The notes under the pieces are model-generated. The model saw only the letters and a program-made list of their open reading frames with translations. It did not search any database and was not told the origin of the DNA. DNA of 64,000 bases from JACVRW01 sp963825345 (GTDB lineage Bacteria; Actinomycetota; Thermoleophilia; Solirubrobacterales; Thermoleophilaceae): positions 1-64,000 of the forward strand of contig CAWGSQ010000008.1 of the NCBI GenBank assembly GCA_963825345.1. The letters run 5' to 3'. Position numbers and translations under genes: made by a program. Shown piece after piece: positions 35,908-44,648 of the stretch. Numbering within the stretch: position 1 is the stretch's first letter; the number at the start of each line of letters is the position of its first letter.

Positions 35908-36671
35908 ACCTGCTCGAGCGCGTATTCGAGTCGATGTTCCATTGGTATCGCCTTGTGGGCGGCGCCTCCGAGGGCGCGCGGTCATTCGAGCGCGACGGCG
36001 TGCTCGCGTCCGTGGTGCCCGCGGTGCCGGAGCGGTCTGTGGTGAACGCGGTTCTCTACCGAGAGGCCGACGGGCTCGAGACCGCCTACGACGAGCTGGC
36101 TGCCGCGTATGACGAGATCGGCGCGAAGTGGACCGTCTGGGTCCGGCCGGGCGATGACGCCGCGGCCGGGTTGCTCGAGGGGCGCGGGCACCAGCTCGAC
36201 GGCCAGCCGTGGGCCATGGGCTGTCGGCTGGATGGAGTGGAGCGCCCGCCGGCCGGCGCGCTCGCAGACTGGACCGCCGAGGGCTCGCTCGCCGATGTGG
36301 GCGACATCAACGACCGCTCCTACACCTTCGGCACCGACTCGTTCTCGCGCGCGCTGAGGACGCTGCCGGACGGTGCCGCGCACGTGTACGTGACGCGCGA
36401 TGGCGGCGCCCCCGTCGGCTGCCTCCTCGTCCTGGACCACGCGGGCAACAGCGAGATCCAGATGGTGGCGGTGGTGCCCGAGGCTCGCGGCGGGGGCATC
36501 ACGAGCAAGCTTCTGGGCCATGCGCTCGCCGACGCCTGCGAGCGTGGCAGCGAGACCGCCACCCTGATCGCCACGCCGGCCGGCTACCCGGTCTACGAGC
36601 GCGCCGGGTTCGAGCCGCTCGAGCGCGTGTCGATGTGGGAGCGCAGCGGGGTAGCCGCGAGCGCCGCCTAG
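35904..36671 (+). CDS. GNAT-family N-acetyltransferase-like protein
   Basis: 255 residues, GTG at 35904 overlapping the pncA stop. The C-terminal GNAT core shows IQMVAVVPEARGGGITSKL, the acetyl-CoA loop, followed by ATPAGYPVYERAGFEP. The N-terminal half is a divergent GNAT-like domain. The acceptor is unknown. The TAG stop shares CTAG with the convergent OsmC gene. Confidence 0.8.
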   Translation: MNLLERVFESMFHWYRLVGGASEGARSFERDGVLASVVPAVPERSVVNAVLYREADGLETAYDELAAAYDEIGAKWTVWVRPGDDAAAGLLEGRGHQLDGQPWAMGCRLDGVERPPAGALADWTAEGSLADVGDINDRSYTFGTDSFSRALRTLPDGAAHVYVTRDGGAPVGCLLVLDHAGNSEIQMVAVVPEARGGGITSKLLGHALADACERGSETATLIATPAGYPVYERAGFEPLERVSMWERSGVAASAA

Positions 36672-37063
36672 ACCAGCTCGACGTCCTCCTCGAACATGAC
36701 CTCGCCCTCGAGCACCCTGTGCACAGGGCACTTCGCGCCGATCTGCATGAGGCGCTCGCGCTGGTCCTCGGGCAGCTCCTTCGGGAAGTCGACGGTCATG
36801 CGGAAACGCGTGGGGGAACCGCGCTGAGCCGGCTCGTACTCCACGTGCACCGCGACGTCCCCGACGTCCCAGCCCTTGCGCTTGGCGTACATCTCCATGG
36901 TGATCGCGGTGCAGGAGGCGAGGCTCGCGGCGAGCAGCTCCTGCGGGCTCGGGCCTGAATCGTCGCCGCCCTGATCCTTCGGCTCGTCGGCCGTGACCGT
37001 GTGATGACGGATCTCAACCGAGTTGCTGAGCTTGCCCTCGTCGCGTCGTGCGGTTGCTCTCAT
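36668..37063 (-). CDS. OsmC-family peroxiredoxin-like protein
   Basis: 131 residues. OsmC fold with the reactive Cys pair in LASCTAITMEMYAKRKGW and AKCPVHRVLEG. It likely reduces organic hydroperoxides in the cytosol. The ATG overlaps the stop of the adenosyltransferase gene (ATGA), placing it last in a DUF1015-PduO-OsmC operon. Confidence 0.88.
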   Translation of the reverse strand: MRATARRDEGKLSNSVEIRHHTVTADEPKDQGGDDSGPSPQELLAASLASCTAITMEMYAKRKGWDVGDVAVHVEYEPAQRGSPTRFRMTVDFPKELPEDQRERLMQIGAKCPVHRVLEGEVMFEEDVELV

Positions 37064-37614
37064 CCTCTCCCCTCGAACAGCTCAGGCTCAGGCTCATCGG
37101 CGAACCGCGCCATCGCGTAGACGGCGTCGGACAACCGGTTCAGGTACGTCAGAACGATGTCGTCGGCCAGGTCTCCGCCGTGCTTCAGGGCCGCTACCCG
37201 GCGCTCGGCCCTGCGTACCGCGGCGCGGGCCACGTCGAGGCGCGCGGACAGCTCGGTTCCGCCCGGGATCACGAACTTCGGCGGCAGCTCGACCCGGTCC
37301 ATGTAGCGGTCGATGTCCGACTCGAGCCGCTCGACCATGTCCGGCGTGACCTTCGAGACGCCGGCCTCGAGGCGTCCGGCGGCCTCCGGAGCGGTGGCGA
37401 GCTCGGCGCCAGCGACGAACAGCTCGTTCTGGAAGCGCAGGATGTCGTTGTAGAGCTCGCCGCCGCGGTCGGCCGCGGCGCGTGCGAGCCCGAGCGCCGA
37501 GGCGGCCTCGTCCACCGAGCCGTAGGCCTCGGGGCGGCCGGCGAACTTCTCGACCCGGCCTCCGTACCAGAGCCCCGTGGTGCCGTCGTCGCCCTTGCGC
37601 GTATAGATCTTCAC
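37060..37614 (-). CDS. PduO-type ATP:cob(I)alamin adenosyltransferase
   Basis: 184 residues. Conserved YTRKGDDGTTGLWYG at the N-terminus, FVIPGGTELSARLDVARAAVRRAERR (seen as IPGGTELSARLDVARA) and LNRLSDAVYAMAR. It makes adenosylcobalamin from cob(I)alamin and ATP. No B12-dependent mutase or cobalamin riboswitch is in the window. The GTG overlaps the DUF1015 stop (GTGA). Confidence 0.92.
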   Translation of the reverse strand: MKIYTRKGDDGTTGLWYGGRVEKFAGRPEAYGSVDEAASALGLARAAADRGGELYNDILRFQNELFVAGAELATAPEAAGRLEAGVSKVTPDMVERLESDIDRYMDRVELPPKFVIPGGTELSARLDVARAAVRRAERRVAALKHGGDLADDIVLTYLNRLSDAVYAMARFADEPEPELFEGRG

Positions 37615-38864
37615 GCGAGGGGATTGAACACGAGGCCCGTAGGGACCTTCGGGAAGAAGTACGTGGACTTGGGCGGCATCGACTCGCCGGCCTCGGCCAC
37701 CTCGCGCACCTGCTCGACCGGCGTGGCCCGCATGAAGAATCCCGCGTCCGCCGCCCCGGACTCCACACGCTCGATGGCGTCGTCCAGGTTCTTCGAGTAG
37801 TCGAGGCCGCGCAGGTGTGAGATGTCGTCCTCGCTCATGCCGAGCGCGCCGCGCAGCACCAGCGCCTCGAGAACGGCCGTGTCGAGCCTGCGGTACGGCT
37901 CGGGCATGCCGACGAGCGCCTCGTCGGCGATCTTCTGGTCCTTCAGCGTGAGACGGAAGGGCCGTTTGAGGAAGCTGTCCATGTAACCGAACGCCACGCG
38001 GCCGTTGTCGGGGGGCGGTTCGAGCTCGCGCGCGTCCTCGAGCGTCTCGATCTCGAAGTCGCGCCGGGCAACGTCGCGGATCGCCTCCTGCTTCTCGCTG
38101 TCGTCCTTCAGGCCCGAGAGCATCCGGTGCGTTGGGAAGATCAAGAGGCCCGGGTCGTCGAGCGCCACGAGGAACATCAGCACGTAGCGGTGGTCCCCCT
38201 CGCCGCCCAGCTCGTCCGCATACACGCGCGCGGTCTCGTAGCGGTGGTGCCCGTCCGCGATCAGCAGCTCGGCGTCCGCGAGCGCGGCCTGGAACGCTGC
38301 GATCTGCTCAGGATCGGCCACGCGCCAGAGCGTGTTGCGAGTGCCCTCGCCGTCGGTCGCCTCGGCGAACGGCTCGCCGCCCATGGCCTGGGCCAGTGTC
38401 TCCGTGGCGGCGCCGCCCATGTCCGGGAAGAGGCTGAAGATGGGGGAGAGGTTCGCGCGCGTGGCGCGCGTGAGCCTGAGCCGGTCCTCCTTGGGACCCG
38501 GATGGGTGCGCTCGTGCGGCCGGATCCGGCCTGCGCCGTAGTCCTCCACACGCACGCGCGCGAAGAATCCGCTGCGCGAGCGGGCGCTGCCATCCGGCGC
38601 GGTGTAGTCCTGCCGCAGGGCCCAGATGGCAGGCTCGTCCTCCTGCACGAGAACCCCGCTCTGGCGCCACTCGCCCAGGGTCTGGGCAGCCGCTTCGTAG
38701 CTCGCGGGGAGATCCAGCTCGACCACGTTGTGCGGATTCCTCGCGGCGAGCTCCGCCCGCCCCTCGTCATCGATCACGTCGTACGGCGGCGCGATCAGGT
38801 CCTCGAGCGGGCCCGCGACATCGGGGTCGTAGCGAAGGGTCTTGAGCGGCTGGATATCTGCCAT
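37611..38864 (-). CDS. DUF1015-family protein
   Basis: 417 residues, full length for DUF1015 (HTH-linked hypothetical family, sometimes annotated SpoU-like or chromosome-partitioning-related without proof). Conserved LIAPPYDVI near the N-terminus, IADGHHRYETA in the middle and MRATPVEQVREVA at the end. The function is unknown. It is the first gene of a three-gene operon. TAGGGT lies 9 nt before the ATG. Confidence 0.85.
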   Translation of the reverse strand: MADIQPLKTLRYDPDVAGPLEDLIAPPYDVIDDEGRAELAARNPHNVVELDLPASYEAAAQTLGEWRQSGVLVQEDEPAIWALRQDYTAPDGSARSRSGFFARVRVEDYGAGRIRPHERTHPGPKEDRLRLTRATRANLSPIFSLFPDMGGAATETLAQAMGGEPFAEATDGEGTRNTLWRVADPEQIAAFQAALADAELLIADGHHRYETARVYADELGGEGDHRYVLMFLVALDDPGLLIFPTHRMLSGLKDDSEKQEAIRDVARRDFEIETLEDARELEPPPDNGRVAFGYMDSFLKRPFRLTLKDQKIADEALVGMPEPYRRLDTAVLEALVLRGALGMSEDDISHLRGLDYSKNLDDAIERVESGAADAGFFMRATPVEQVREVAEAGESMPPKSTYFFPKVPTGLVFNPLA

Positions 38865-38873
38865 CGGCGCGCC

Positions 38874-38879
38874 ACCCTA
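38874..38879 (-). promoter_or_regulatory. Leaderless-type -10 element for the DUF1015 operon
   Basis: TAGGGT on the - strand ends 9 nt before ATG 38864; no Shine-Dalgarno sequence is visible. Confidence 0.4.
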
Positions 38880-38944
38880 GCGCGCTCTTGCATCCGATCC
38901 GCCAGGGGGCGATGATCGGCACAGCCCCGATCGAAGGAGTGGTA

Positions 38945-39592
38945 ATGGCCACCACTGAGACGAGCGCTGAGGCGACTACTCAGGGCTACCAGCTCGAGGG
39001 CAGTCTGCTGGAGGTCTGCAACTGCGAGACGCTCTGCCCCTGCTGGATCGGCGACGACCCGGACAATGGATTCTGCGAGTCCGTGGTCGCGTACAACTTC
39101 ACGAGCGGGAACATCCGCGGCGTGGACGTGGGAGGCCTCACGCTCGTGAGCGTTGTGCACATCCCCGGCAACATCCTCGAAGGGAACTGGCGCCAGGTCG
39201 TGCTGGTGGACGACAGGGCCTCCGACGACCAGATGGAGGCGCTGCTCGACTGCTTCAGCGGCAAGCTCGGAGGGCCGATCGCGGATCTCGCGAGCCTCGT
39301 CGGCGAGCGCGTGGGGGTGGAGCGGGCGAGCATCGACCATTCGATCGTCGACGGCGCTGGCACGTTGCGCGTGGGCGACAAGATCGACTGCTCCATGCAC
39401 CCGTACCGTGGCCCCGACGGCAGCATCACGACCCTCAACAACTCGATCTTCTCGACAGTGCCGGGCTCGCCCGCGTACGTCGCGAGGGCCGACCACCAGA
39501 AGGTCAGCATGCCCGAGCACGGCTACGAGTGGGAGCTCGAGGGCAAGAACGCGATCCAGTCCGACTGGAAGATCGACTACCGAGGCGAATGA
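38945..39592 (+). CDS. DUF1326-family Cys-rich protein
   Basis: 215 residues from ATG 38945, chosen over upstream starts because AAGGAGTGGTA precedes it. The N-terminal LLEVCNCETLCPCW is the DUF1326 hallmark and could bind a metal or cofactor. No catalytic assignment is possible. Its stop overlaps the DUF2182 gene (ATGA), a pairing that suggests a two-part system with a membrane partner. Confidence 0.85.
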   Translation: MATTETSAEATTQGYQLEGSLLEVCNCETLCPCWIGDDPDNGFCESVVAYNFTSGNIRGVDVGGLTLVSVVHIPGNILEGNWRQVVLVDDRASDDQMEALLDCFSGKLGGPIADLASLVGERVGVERASIDHSIVDGAGTLRVGDKIDCSMHPYRGPDGSITTLNNSIFSTVPGSPAYVARADHQKVSMPEHGYEWELEGKNAIQSDWKIDYRGE

Positions 39593-40341
39593 CGAGTCTG
39601 CCCCGGCCGATCCTGGTCGGGATCGCCGCCGCGTGGGCCGCTGCGATAGCGGCCCAGCTGGCGGGCGCCGCTGCACTCGTGCACCACGACTCGCTGCTTG
39701 CGGGCGGCGGCCCGCCCGCCGTTGTTGCGGCGCTTGCCTCGCTGCTGGCATGGCAGGTGATGATCGCGGCGATGATGCTGCCGTCGAGCCTGCCGCTCGT
39801 GGGGCTGTACGCGCGCGCAACGGCGCGGGCGCCTCAGAGGCGCCGCGCCATGACCGCGTTCCTCGGCGGGTACGCGCTCGTCTGGAGCGGGTTCGGACTG
39901 GCGGCATTCGGCGCGGACGCCGGTGTTCACGCGGCTGTCAGCTCAAGCCCATGGCTGGAGCGTCACGACTGGTGGATCGGCGGCGCCGTGCTGGCGCTGG
40001 CGGGCGCGTTCCAGTTCACATCGCTCAAGGACGCCTGCCTCGACAAGTGCCGGCATCCCGCCCAGTTCATGACGCGCTACTACGAGCGCGGGCCCGCCGG
40101 CGGCCTTCGCCTGGGGATGCGCCACGGCGCGTTCTGCGTGGGGTGCTGCTGGGCCCTGATGCTCGTGATGTTCGCCGCCGGCGTGGCGAGCCTGATCTGG
40201 ATGGCCCTGCTCACCGCCGTGATGATCCACGAGAAGACACGCCCAGCCGGCGCCCGCGCCGTCCCGGTCACGGGCGTGGCGCTGCTGGCGGCGGCGTCGG
40301 TGGTGCTGGCGTACTCGGCGGCCGCCGCGGCGGCCGCCTGA
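39589..40341 (+). CDS. DUF2182-family integral membrane, predicted metal-binding protein
   Basis: 250 residues with about six or seven hydrophobic helices. The conserved middle includes MMLPSSLPLV, then LKDACLDKCRHP and GAFCVGCCWALM, in which paired Cys sit at helix edges as if to bind metal. The family is often described as metal-binding, without proven function. Translationally coupled to DUF1326. The final Ala-rich stretch is low complexity. Confidence 0.85.
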   Translation: MTSLPRPILVGIAAAWAAAIAAQLAGAAALVHHDSLLAGGGPPAVVAALASLLAWQVMIAAMMLPSSLPLVGLYARATARAPQRRRAMTAFLGGYALVWSGFGLAAFGADAGVHAAVSSSPWLERHDWWIGGAVLALAGAFQFTSLKDACLDKCRHPAQFMTRYYERGPAGGLRLGMRHGAFCVGCCWALMLVMFAAGVASLIWMALLTAVMIHEKTRPAGARAVPVTGVALLAAASVVLAYSAAAAAAA

Positions 40342-40430
40342 GGCACCTGCGGAGCCCACTTCATCGCACTTGTGCATGAGATGTATGCAAAAGGCGGAGA
40401 GAGTGGGCGCGCGACGCCTGGGCTCGACCC

Positions 40431-40436
40431 TAGACT
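40431..40436 (+). promoter_or_regulatory. -10 element for tRNA-Pro
   Basis: TAGACT ends 9 nt before the mature tRNA-Pro 5' end, a normal position for a short-leader tRNA promoter. Confidence 0.4.
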
Positions 40437-40445
40437 TCCCTCCGA

Positions 40446-40519
40446 CGGGGCGTGGCGCAGCCTGGCAGCGCGCCGCCTTTGGGTGGCGGAGGTCCCCGGT
40501 TCGAATCCGGGCGCCCCGA
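40446..40519 (+). tRNA. tRNA-Pro (TGG)
   Basis: Complete cloverleaf: acceptor stem 40446-40452 with 40512-40518, anticodon stem CCGCC/GGCGG around loop TTTGGGT (anticodon TGG at 40480-40482), T-loop TTCGAAT, discriminator A. CCA is not encoded. A CDS begins 5 nt after its 3' end. Confidence 0.95.
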
Positions 40520-40524
40520 TCTAG

Positions 40525-40983
40525 ATGACCGAGACGGCAGGGCATCCCCGGCGCTCCGGACGGCTCAAGCCGATCCTGCTCGCTGCCGCGATGGCGTTCC
40601 TCGCGCTGAACGTCTGGACGGGCAGTCCGCTGCTCGCCGTGTGGCTCGGGTCGAAGGTGCAGGGGGAGGAGAGCCAGCCGTCGATGGGGGCGTACGCGGT
40701 CGTGATCCTGGCGCTGATCGCCTTCAGCTGGGGGCTGTATCAGCTGCTGAAGCGGGTCATGGGCGCCTACCAGGACGCCACCGGCACGCAGCCGACCGTG
40801 CGCTCGCACGCTCCCTGGCTGCGCAGCATGCGCGGCGAGCGACCCGACTATCCGGGCAACACGTCGCGCATCTCGGGTGCGGAGAAGATCGTGGTGGTGA
40901 CCGTGCTGATCGCGGCCACGGCCTTCGAGATCTGGTTCTTCTTCTTCAGCGGATCGTCGATCGGCGGCGGCGGCGGCCGCTGA
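40525..40983 (+). CDS. Three-helix membrane protein next to tRNA-Pro
   Basis: 152 residues, with hydrophobic helices near 16-42, 55-75 and 120-140 and a Gly-rich end. No family recognised. The ATG lies 5 nt past the tRNA-Pro 3' end, leaving no room for a Shine-Dalgarno sequence outside the tRNA. It is probably co-transcribed with the tRNA, and 3' processing would leave a five-nucleotide leader. tRNA-Arg follows 43 bp downstream. Confidence 0.7.
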   Translation: MTETAGHPRRSGRLKPILLAAAMAFLALNVWTGSPLLAVWLGSKVQGEESQPSMGAYAVVILALIAFSWGLYQLLKRVMGAYQDATGTQPTVRSHAPWLRSMRGERPDYPGNTSRISGAEKIVVVTVLIAATAFEIWFFFFSGSSIGGGGGR

Positions 40984-41026
40984 GATCGTCACACGCCGCT
41001 CACACGCCTACGCTTTGACAGCACCC

Positions 41027-41100
41027 GCCCCGGTAGCTCAGCTGGAAAGAGCGGCGGCCTTCTAAGCCGCGGGTCGCAGGTTCGAGTCCTGCCCGGGGCG
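41027..41100 (+). tRNA. tRNA-Arg (TCT)
   Basis: Cloverleaf with acceptor stem 41027-41033 / 41093-41099, anticodon stem GCGGC/GCCGC around CTTCTAA (anticodon TCT at 41061-41063), T-arm GCAGG-TTCGAGT-CCTGC, discriminator G. TACGCT 13 nt upstream may be its -10. CCA is not encoded. Confidence 0.95.
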
Positions 41101-41125
41101 CCTTCAACAGGAGTAGGGTCAGAAG

Positions 41126-42103
41126 GTGACTCGCGCCGCGATACTCCTCGCCCTGCTCCTCGCCATGCCTTCTGCAGCAGCCGCCCAGGCGCCGCCCGAC
41201 TGTGCGCCGGACAAGGTGGCGAACGTGACGCTGAGAATCCAGGAGCGGGGGGAGGAAGTCGCGCCGGTCGCCACGCACGAGATCGACGTGTCGGCGGACA
41301 TCCTCGCCAGCGACCCGACTCAGATCGTTATCACCCCCCAGGACGGCGTCGAGGTACTGGGGCGCGGCGGTAAGGGCTCGATCGTGGGGTTGTTCGCGCC
41401 GAGTACTCCGAATCTCACCCTCACGATCTCCTGGCGGCAGTCGGTGGATGAGTCGAACCCCGAGGAGACCGCCAGATGCTCCGCGAGCCGTGTCATGACG
41501 CTGCCCGTGCTGGCCGCGAACCCGGCGCGTGGCGTCAAACAGCCCAATCCCGGGCCTGACACCGGGGACTACACCTTCGCCGTGGCTCCGGCGCTGAAGC
41601 GTCCGAACCTGTCGCCGATCGAGATCGCGATAAGGAGCACTGGAAAAGCCCGCTTCCCGCGCGCGAAAGAGCGACTGCGGACGTGGGTCCTCCCGATGCG
41701 AGTGTCCGAGCAGCTCAAGTACCGGACCCACCTACCCAACTATGCATACGCCAGCTTCCCGCAGCTGTGCAAGTTCTGGTGGATGACCTGCGGACCGGTC
41801 AACAGTCATCTGAGCCTGCTTCAGGTCAAGAACGGGGGACGACCGGACCTCGACGGACGTAACGCGATCCTGGGGCCGCTCGCCTTCAGCCAGCCCGCGC
41901 GCTGGGCGGCCCGTTATGGATTCACCGTTTCGACCTTCCCAGGCGCGGCCAAGAATCGGCCCTTCGGCTACGACGTCCAGGTGAGGCAGGCCGGGCGGCT
42001 CCTCGCTCGCGTTCGAAAGACTGGGCGCTGCAGGGAGGTGTCCCGCAACGGGGGCAGCTTCCACAGCTGCAAGAAGGCGCGCGGCAGCGTCCTGCTGCGC
42101 TGA
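41126..42103 (+). CDS. Secreted protein of unknown function
   Basis: 325 residues. GTG start followed by a signal peptide (MTRAAILLALLLAMPSAAAA). The mature part is beta-rich with scattered Cys (PDCAPDK, QLCKFWWMTCG, GRCREVS, FHSCKKARGS). No catalytic motif recognised. TAGGGT lies 6 nt before the GTG, 14 nt after the tRNA-Arg 3' end, so it has its own promoter or is read through from the tRNA. Confidence 0.65.
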   Translation: MTRAAILLALLLAMPSAAAAQAPPDCAPDKVANVTLRIQERGEEVAPVATHEIDVSADILASDPTQIVITPQDGVEVLGRGGKGSIVGLFAPSTPNLTLTISWRQSVDESNPEETARCSASRVMTLPVLAANPARGVKQPNPGPDTGDYTFAVAPALKRPNLSPIEIAIRSTGKARFPRAKERLRTWVLPMRVSEQLKYRTHLPNYAYASFPQLCKFWWMTCGPVNSHLSLLQVKNGGRPDLDGRNAILGPLAFSQPARWAARYGFTVSTFPGAAKNRPFGYDVQVRQAGRLLARVRKTGRCREVSRNGGSFHSCKKARGSVLLR

Positions 42104-42132
42104 ACGACGGGATTCGGGGTATCGGTTTAGGC

Positions 42133-43161
42133 ATGCGCGCCATGACCGTCATCCCCGGGAAGCGCGACAGTGCCGAGCTCACCGAGCGCCCGGACCCGGA
42201 AGCGAAGGACGGCGAGCTGCTCGTCGAGCCGCTCTACCTCGGAGTGTGCGGCACGGACCGCGAGATCCTGGAGGGCGCCCACGGGGAGCCGCCACCGGGT
42301 GAGGAGCGGCTCGTGCTCGGCCATGAGCTGCTTGCCCGAGTGCGCGACACGGGCGAACTGGTGGCCGGGATCGTCCGGCGCCCGGATCCGGTGCCGTGCG
42401 CGTGCTGTGCCCAGGGCGAGTGGGACATGTGCCGCAACGGGCAGTACACCGAGCGCGGCATCAAGGCGCTCGACGGCTACGGCGCCGAGCTGGTGGCCAT
42501 CGAAGCGGACTTCGCGATCCCGATCCCCGCCGAGCTCGGGACGCTTGGTGTGCTCACCGAGCCCGCCAGCATCCTCGCCAAGGCCTGGGAGCAGATCGAC
42601 CGGATCAGCACGCGCGCCTGCTCGGTGCACGAGCGTGCGCTCATCATCGGCGCCGGGCCGATTGGCCTGCTCGCCGCGCTGATGGCCGCGCAGCGGGGGC
42701 ACGAGGTCCACGTGCTCGACCGCGCCACCGAGGGCATCAAGCCGGAGGCGGTGCAGGCTCTCGGGGGGCGCTACCACACAGGTGACGTGACGGAGCTGGC
42801 CAAGGAGATCGAGCCGGACATCGTGGTGGAGTGCACCGGCGTCGCCGAGCTCGTGGCCGGGGCCATGCAGCACACGGCGCCAGGGGCCATCGTCTGCCTC
42901 ACGGGGGTCGCGTCCTCCCGCACCCTCAGCCTGGACGTGGGCGCCCTCAACAACGAGCTCGTGCTCGAGAACGACGTGGTGTTCGGGTCGGTGAACGCGA
43001 ACCGCCGGCACTTCGAGCAGGCGGTCAAATCGCTGACCGACGCGGACCAGGACTGGCTGCGGCGACTGATCACCCGCACCGTTCCGCTCGACCGCTGGCC
43101 CGACGCGCTCGAGAAGGGCGACGACGACATCAAGGTCGTGGTCGAGTTCCCCCAGCGCTAG
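42133..43161 (+). CDS. Zinc-dependent glucose 1-dehydrogenase-like MDR enzyme
   Basis: 342 residues. Catalytic zinc region GVCGTDREI and VLGHELLARV, structural Cys lobe CACCAQGEWDMC, and nucleotide loop IIGAGPIGLLAAL. The layout and EPASILAKAWE segment match glucose/galactose 1-dehydrogenases of the medium-chain family as in archaea, which make gluconolactone. It lies 23 bp upstream of UDP-glucuronate decarboxylase on the same strand. Confidence 0.85.
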   Translation: MRAMTVIPGKRDSAELTERPDPEAKDGELLVEPLYLGVCGTDREILEGAHGEPPPGEERLVLGHELLARVRDTGELVAGIVRRPDPVPCACCAQGEWDMCRNGQYTERGIKALDGYGAELVAIEADFAIPIPAELGTLGVLTEPASILAKAWEQIDRISTRACSVHERALIIGAGPIGLLAALMAAQRGHEVHVLDRATEGIKPEAVQALGGRYHTGDVTELAKEIEPDIVVECTGVAELVAGAMQHTAPGAIVCLTGVASSRTLSLDVGALNNELVLENDVVFGSVNANRRHFEQAVKSLTDADQDWLRRLITRTVPLDRWPDALEKGDDDIKVVVEFPQR

Positions 43162-43171
43162 CGGCGGGCGA

Positions 43172-43177
43172 TACCCT
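43172..43177 (+). promoter_or_regulatory. Leaderless-type -10 element for the UXS gene
   Basis: TACCCT ends 7 nt before ATG 43185, in the 23-bp gap after the dehydrogenase gene. Confidence 0.45.
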
Positions 43178-43184
43178 CCTGGCG

Positions 43185-44135
43185 ATGCCGACCTCCCTCG
43201 TAACCGGTGGTGCCGGTTTCCTTGGTTCGCATTTGTGCGATTACCTGATTTCGCGTGGGCAGCGCGTGATCTGTGTGGACAATCTCGAGACGGGGTCGCT
43301 TGAGAACATCCGCCATTTGAAGACGGGGGCGGACTTTCGTTTCGAGATGCTGGATATCACGGAGCATTACGAGATCGAGGAGCCGGTCGATTTCGTCTAC
43401 CACATGGCCTCGCCGGCCTCCCCGATCGACTACGCAAGGTTGCCTTTGCACACGCTCAAGGTCGGCGCGTACGGGACGCACAACACGCTTGGGCTCGCGA
43501 AGAAGCACAGGGCGCGTTTCCTGCTTGCGTCGACGTCTGAGGTTTATGGCGATCCGCAGGTGCATCCGCAGCCGGAGAGCTATTGGGGCAATGTCAATCC
43601 GATCGGGCCGCGTGGGGTGTATGACGAGGCGAAGCGCTACGCCGAGGCGCTCACGATGGCCTACCTGCGCCAGCAGGGCGTGAACACGACGATCGTCAGG
43701 ATTTTCAACACCTTCGGGCCGCGGATGCGCCCGAACGACGGCCGGGCGATCCCGGCGTTCATGGGCCAGGCGCTCGCGGACCGGCCGGTGACCGTGTTCG
43801 GGGACGGCAGCCAGACGCGCAGCTTCTGTTACGTCGATGACCTCGTCCGTGGGCTGGTGCTTTTGGCGGAGTCGGATGTGCACGAGCCGGTCAATATCGG
43901 CAATCCGAGCGAGATGTCGCTGCTCGAGATGGCCAGGTTGATCATCGAGCTGTGCGATTCGCGCTCCGAGGTCGTCTTCGAGGCGCTGCCCGTGGATGAC
44001 CCGCAGGTCCGCCAGCCCGACATCGCAAGAGCACGCGACCTGCTCGGCTGGCAACCCGAGATCGACGTCCGCGACGGCATCGCCCGCACCATCGAGCACC
44101 ACACCAACATCCTCGGCCAACCCGCCTCGCGATGA
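43185..44135 (+). CDS. UDP-glucuronate decarboxylase (UDP-xylose synthase), SDR family
   Basis: 316 residues. NAD loop GGAGFLGSHL, LASTSEVYGDP, catalytic YDEAK and the C-terminal RIFNTFGPRM, FGDGSQTRSFCYVDD. These match UXS enzymes that turn UDP-glucuronate into UDP-xylose for glycans. Codons in the first two thirds are visibly richer in T at third positions (GGT, CTT, GAT, CAT, TAT) than the neighbours, which may mark recent transfer. The stop overlaps the next gene (ATGA). Confidence 0.9.
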   Translation: MPTSLVTGGAGFLGSHLCDYLISRGQRVICVDNLETGSLENIRHLKTGADFRFEMLDITEHYEIEEPVDFVYHMASPASPIDYARLPLHTLKVGAYGTHNTLGLAKKHRARFLLASTSEVYGDPQVHPQPESYWGNVNPIGPRGVYDEAKRYAEALTMAYLRQQGVNTTIVRIFNTFGPRMRPNDGRAIPAFMGQALADRPVTVFGDGSQTRSFCYVDDLVRGLVLLAESDVHEPVNIGNPSEMSLLEMARLIIELCDSRSEVVFEALPVDDPQVRQPDIARARDLLGWQPEIDVRDGIARTIEHHTNILGQPASR

Positions 44136-44416
44136 GCTCGTCGGAGGCCAAGAACCTCGAAGCGATCTCGAAGGCCGTCGACCAGCACAACCGCTCCTGC
44201 GAGTGGCCCGCGGTGGCGATCGAGATGAATCCCTTCGAGGTGGAGCGCCTCGGCTGGGACTCGATACGCGGTCTTCCGATCCGCTCGAACCCCGAGCTGG
44301 GCACCGGAGCGTTCCGCGTAGTCTGCGCGCGGGAGGACGGTTTGCCGGCCGAGGAGGAGACCGTGGAGGCCGTCTCCGAACAGACCGTGCCCGCCGAGTT
44401 GACGCCAACGCGCTGA
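44132..44416 (+). CDS. Small hypothetical protein coupled to UXS
   Basis: 94 residues, ATG overlapping the UXS stop. Soluble, mixed charge, with SCEWPAVAIEMNPFEVERLGW and SIRGLPIRSNPELGTG (given in parts as NPFEVERLGW and NPELGTG). No family recognised. Tight coupling suggests it works with the nucleotide-sugar enzyme. Codon use returns to the GC-rich norm. Confidence 0.6.
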   Translation: MSSSEAKNLEAISKAVDQHNRSCEWPAVAIEMNPFEVERLGWDSIRGLPIRSNPELGTGAFRVVCAREDGLPAEEETVEAVSEQTVPAELTPTR

Positions 44417-44648
44417 ACCTGGACGTTCGTCCTAGTTTCTTTCGAGCCTGGACTGTTGTTTTTCCGCGCTTTGCCGATACATCCATAGTCCCGCGAACAG
44501 TGTTGGACAGCGGGAAGGGCTCCGTATCGACCTCAACCGAATTCGTCACCTGGCCCTAGCGGCGGCCGCCCTCGGCGGTCTGGTAGCAAGCGCGTCCCTT
44601 GCGGGCGCCGAATCGCCGCGCCCTGATACGACCCCACATCTGCTCGTT

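Noticed and set aside
40365..40400. Imperfect inverted repeat near TGCATGAGATGTATGCA
   Set aside because: Arms have offsets and mismatches; not distinguishable from chance.
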